Below, piece by piece: positions 6,151 to 7,739 of a DNA stretch of 7,739 nt. Under the pieces are notes generated by a model. That model ran no database searches. It had not been told where the DNA came from and worked only from the letters and a program-made list of their open reading frames with translations. The DNA lies in contig CAZMWM010000089.1 in assembly GCA_964570105.1 (NCBI GenBank), forward strand, positions 1 through 7,739, given 5' to 3'. The translations under genes were made by a program, and so were the position numbers. The DNA is from SIG673 sp964570105. Its GTDB lineage: Bacteria; Bacillota; Clostridia; Oscillospirales; CAG-272. Positions within the stretch are counted from its first letter, which is position 1. Each line of letters opens with the position of its first letter.

Positions 6151-6402
6151 AACTTTTCTAACGCGCAAGTATGAACATTAAAAAACAAGACCGCAATCCG
6201 AAAGGACAGCGATCTTGTATCATTCACCGGAGTTTTAGAATATACCGGGCAGAATATTTGCCACCACCAGCCCCACGCCGAAGGAAATGGCATTTGCAAC
6301 CAAAGCGTATACGGTGTAGTATCGGGCAGACCTTGCTCTGTCCGCGAGCTTATTCATAAGCACGGTATAAAGCACGGCTTCAATGGCGAATACCGCAAGC
6401 TC
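6151..6402 (-). repeat. long inverted repeat A, right copy (partner 322-573)
   Basis: This is the complete-context copy. It covers the last 55 codons of the membrane-protein gene, its stop at 6235-6237, its terminator and about 28 bp beyond. It differs from the left copy by two substitutions in the first 223 bp and more over the final 28 bp. Similarity ends near 6151, just beyond the glycosidase gene. Confidence 0.9.
6179..6218 (-). terminator. rho-independent terminator of the membrane-protein gene
   Basis: Read on the minus strand, a stem of about 15 bp with a TTTC loop (6185-6218) is followed by six T (A-run 6180-6185 on the plus strand), 17 bp after the stop codon. It lies between two convergent genes. 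On the plus strand the same hairpin lacks a T-run, so it serves the glycosidase gene poorly. Confidence 0.85.
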
Positions 6403-7146
6403 GAGAGCGATATAACCTATCACGAATGCCGACGGTCCGGAGCGGAGATCGATAATGTTCAAAAGCACATTCAGAACGATCTGCGTTACCGTGTTGACTG
6501 CCACGAGTAGCAACAGCGCTCTCCTTCCGCGAAATCCGAAAAATAGCGCAACCGCCATTTCGACGGCTATAGTGATAAGGATACGGGCAACAAGGGCGGC
6601 TATCTCTTTCTTGTACTGATACGATCTGTATGCGTTGAGTCTATCGTTGCTCGATCTGTCTCCATCGTACTCGACCGAGCCGATATCCTCCCCTGCCATA
6701 TCCACGGTGTAATAGGTATCAAAGGCATATCTTTCGCAGATGCCGCTGACTGCGTATCTGTCCGTTTCGGGATAATACAAAAGTATCTTGAAGCTGTCGG
6801 GCGGATAGTAGGTCCATGCAAGCTCCTTCTTTTCGTTCACCTGCCAACCGATCTGAAGAAAATAGTATCCGTCCTCATCCTCATACCCGACGAAGGCTCT
6901 CCAGATATCGAGGTCGATCAGCTCATTTAAGATGTTATTCTCATCACCGTCCCACGCACTGTTCGGTCCGGTGCTTGGTTTCTTTGACAGTAGAGTTCCG
7001 TAGCACAGCTCCTCCCCCATATTTTCAAAGCTCACGCGCACCGACGCCTTAGGTCCCATATCCGCATTCACGTCTATCGGCAACAAGGTCGATATGAACA
7101 GAGCACATATGAGCAGGCATATCATATTCCTTATATCACGCTTCAT
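6235..7146 (-). CDS. uncharacterised membrane protein: signal peptide, extracellular domain, four C-terminal helices
   Basis: The start at 7146 is set by a perfect AAGGAGG (7153-7159) six bases upstream; an in-frame ATG 13 codons earlier has no such site. The 303-residue protein begins with a basic and hydrophobic signal segment (MKRDIRNMICLLICALFIST, 1-20) with likely cleavage near NADMGP. A hydrophilic domain follows (about 30-180), rich in aromatic and acidic residues, with WDG (65-67), YEDEDGYYFLQIGW (88-101) and ELAWTYYPPDSFKILLYYPE (108-127). Four predicted transmembrane helices lie near 184-204, 208-230, 239-263 and 277-299, separated by basic loops (FRGRR, KLADRARSARYY). The likely topology is an extracellular head with a membrane tail. 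I recall similar proteins in gut Firmicutes but know of no function, and no catalytic motif is visible. The gene appears monocistronic and converges on the glycosidase. Its last 55 codons are duplicated at 322-489. Confidence 0.85.
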   Translation of the reverse strand: MKRDIRNMICLLICALFISTLLPIDVNADMGPKASVRVSFENMGEELCYGTLLSKKPSTGPNSAWDGDENNILNELIDLDIWRAFVGYEDEDGYYFLQIGWQVNEKKELAWTYYPPDSFKILLYYPETDRYAVSGICERYAFDTYYTVDMAGEDIGSVEYDGDRSSNDRLNAYRSYQYKKEIAALVARILITIAVEMAVALFFGFRGRRALLLLVAVNTVTQIVLNVLLNIIDLRSGPSAFVIGYIALELAVFAIEAVLYTVLMNKLADRARSARYYTVYALVANAISFGVGLVVANILPGIF

Positions 7147-7165
7147 AGCAGACCTCCTTATTTCG

Positions 7166-7193
7166 GCGTAACAAGGCTCCGCCATTGTTACGC
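7166..7193 (-). promoter_or_regulatory. hairpin in the leader of the membrane-protein gene
   Basis: A perfect 9-bp inverted repeat (GCGTAACAA 7166-7174 with TTGTTACGC 7185-7193) encloses a 10-nt loop that can pair further (GGC/GCC). It lies seven bases upstream of the AAGGAGG site on the minus strand. It could be an operator, an mRNA-stabilising structure, or simply part of the neighbouring repeat-rich DNA. No -10/-35 pair for this gene stands out. Confidence 0.4.
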
Positions 7194-7261
7194 GACGCTT
7201 TTTGAAAAAAAGCTTAGCAAAAACTTCTGTATAGCTTCGCGGTGGAAATAGGTTGTTCCAT

Positions 7262-7335
7262 CACCGAGGTACGCCAATCTGTGTTAGAACTTATTTCGGG
7301 GCGTACCATAGGCTCCCTTTACACAAGGGAGAGCC
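7262..7335 (+). repeat. nested-hairpin interspersed repeat, copy 1
   Basis: The first 24 bp (CACCGAGGTACGCCAATC..) are repeated exactly at 7486-7509. The unit holds the inverted pair GGTACGCC (7268-7275) / GGCGTACC (7300-7307), then the stem GGCTCCCTT (7311-7319) / AAGGGAG (7325-7331) with loop TACAC. The open frames across this region translate repeat sequence and are not genes. Confidence 0.75.
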
Positions 7336-7354
7336 CTGCGCGGTGCTTTGGTAT

Positions 7355-7378
7355 CGGGCGGATGATATCCGCCCCTAC
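7355..7378 (+). repeat. 24-bp inverted repeat, left arm, itself a hairpin
   Basis: This arm is the exact reverse complement of 7431-7454. Each arm also contains its own stem, GGGCGGAT / ATCCGCCC with a 3-nt spacer. The arms enclose a 52-bp non-coding spacer. GGCGGATGATATCCGCCCC-type elements are, to my recollection, frequent between genes in gut Clostridia. Confidence 0.75.
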
Positions 7379-7430
7379 GGGTGTAATCGTATGGAATGCG
7401 TGCAGAAGTTTTGCACCTGTCCGATGTTCG

Positions 7431-7454
7431 GTAGGGGCGGATATCATCCGCCCG
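7431..7454 (-). repeat. 24-bp inverted repeat, right arm
   Basis: Exact reverse complement of 7355-7378, containing the GGGCGGAT / ATCCGCCC core. The two arms could pair with each other or fold separately into two small hairpins. Confidence 0.75.
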
Positions 7455-7485
7455 CGTTCACGCTCGTGTCTGTGTTCGCACTAAG

Positions 7486-7571
7486 CACCGAGGTACGCCA
7501 ATCTGTGTTCGCACAAATTTAGGGCGTACCGTTGGCTCCCTTGTGTAAAGGGAGCTGTCAGCGTAGCTGAC
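7486..7571 (+). repeat. nested-hairpin interspersed repeat, copy 2
   Basis: Direct repeat of copy 1, with 24 identical leading bases (7486-7509), the pair GGTACGCC (7492-7499) / GGCGTACC (7523-7530), and the stem GCTCCCTT (7535-7542) / AAGGGAGC (7548-7555). It extends further than copy 1 into a third perfect stem, GTCAGC (7557-7562) / GCTGAC (7566-7571), then CTGAGGGATTG. The hairpin loops of the two copies are inverted (TACAC versus GTGTA), so loop bases changed while stems stayed paired. Confidence 0.75.
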
Positions 7572-7582
7572 TGAGGGATTGC

Positions 7583-7667
7583 CTAAAAACGCTGTTTTTA
7601 GTTAAAGGCTTACATCTTAGCGCTTACACAGCAGAGCTGTGTAAGCCACAGTTGCCTTGGCAACTGT
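7583..7667 (+). repeat. run of three perfect hairpins
   Basis: Three perfect stems follow one another: CTAAAAAC / GTTTTTAG (7583-7601, 3-nt spacer), GCTTACACAG / CTGTGTAAGC (7622-7646, 5-nt loop), and ACAGTTGCC / GGCAACTGT (7648-7667, 2-nt spacer). No gene, tRNA or promoter is evident from here to the end of the window (7668-7739). The cluster looks like palindromic interspersed repeats. Confidence 0.65.
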
Positions 7668-7739
7668 ATGACACCTCATTCAACGCACAGAGGTCGGAGA
7701 GTGGGCAGTCGGTGCATTTTGGGGAGCGAGCGGAGCAAA

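Noticed and set aside
7355..7454. Possible CRISPR array or transposon ends
   Set aside because: There are only two arms, in inverted orientation and with one spacer, and no transposase or cas gene is present.
7242..7522. Two overlapping open frames of 80-89 residues on the plus strand
   Set aside because: Their sequence is made of the hairpin repeats (for example both DIRP-type readings of the inverted arms), they overlap each other in different frames, and neither has a convincing ribosome site.

Overview
The window looks like a piece of a spore-forming Firmicutes (Clostridia) chromosome, probably from a gut or rumen lineage. It carries a full-length SpoVT-type sporulation regulator, Gram-positive style ribosome binding sites (AAGGAGG, GGAGGA, GGGGAG), intrinsic terminators, and a cluster of hairpin repeats (GGCTCCCTT..AAGGGAGC and GGGCGGATGATATCCGCCC cores) of a kind I recall from intergenic DNA of gut Clostridia. 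This placement is inference from the sequence only.

Layout. 1-300: the end of an unknown reading frame, a 54-codon N-terminal remnant of a type I restriction methylase gene (hsdM), and a terminator. 322-641: a mosaic of two gene-free fragments, both with inverted copies further along the window. 744-1298: spoVT (+). 1514-2815: a Gfo/Idh/MocA oxidoreductase (+) with its own promoter and terminator. 3025-6117: a two-gene cassette (+) with its own promoter. It encodes a MerR DNA-binding domain fused to an FGGY (sedoheptulokinase-like) sugar kinase, then a GH32-like five-bladed propeller glycosidase with an N-terminal lectin-like domain. 6235-7146: a secreted-head, four-helix membrane protein of unknown function (-), converging on the glycosidase. 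7166-7739: non-coding DNA filled with hairpins and repeats.

Two observations stand out. First, the MerR-kinase fusion looks like a one-protein sugar sensor. A MerR head replaces the separate regulator, the kinase motifs all look intact, and the promoter directly upstream has consensus -35 and -10 boxes separated by exactly 19 bp with a dyad in the spacer. That is the signature of MerR-activated promoters, so the protein probably controls its own operon in response to the sugar, or sugar phosphate, that its kinase domain handles. This parallels ROK-family regulators but is built from unrelated parts.

Second, the mosaic at 322-641 is colinear, in inverted orientation, with the two outer edges of the cassette. 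Segment A (322-573) matches 6402-6151 and segment B (588-641) matches 2970-2917. In the left copy A and B are 14 bp apart; in the right copy they are separated by about 3.18 kb holding exactly the MerR-kinase promoter, the kinase and the glycosidase. The window therefore seems to contain both an 'empty' and an 'occupied' version of one locus. This suggests the sugar operon is a discrete module that was gained or lost, and the inverted A copies could also recombine to flip the DNA between them.
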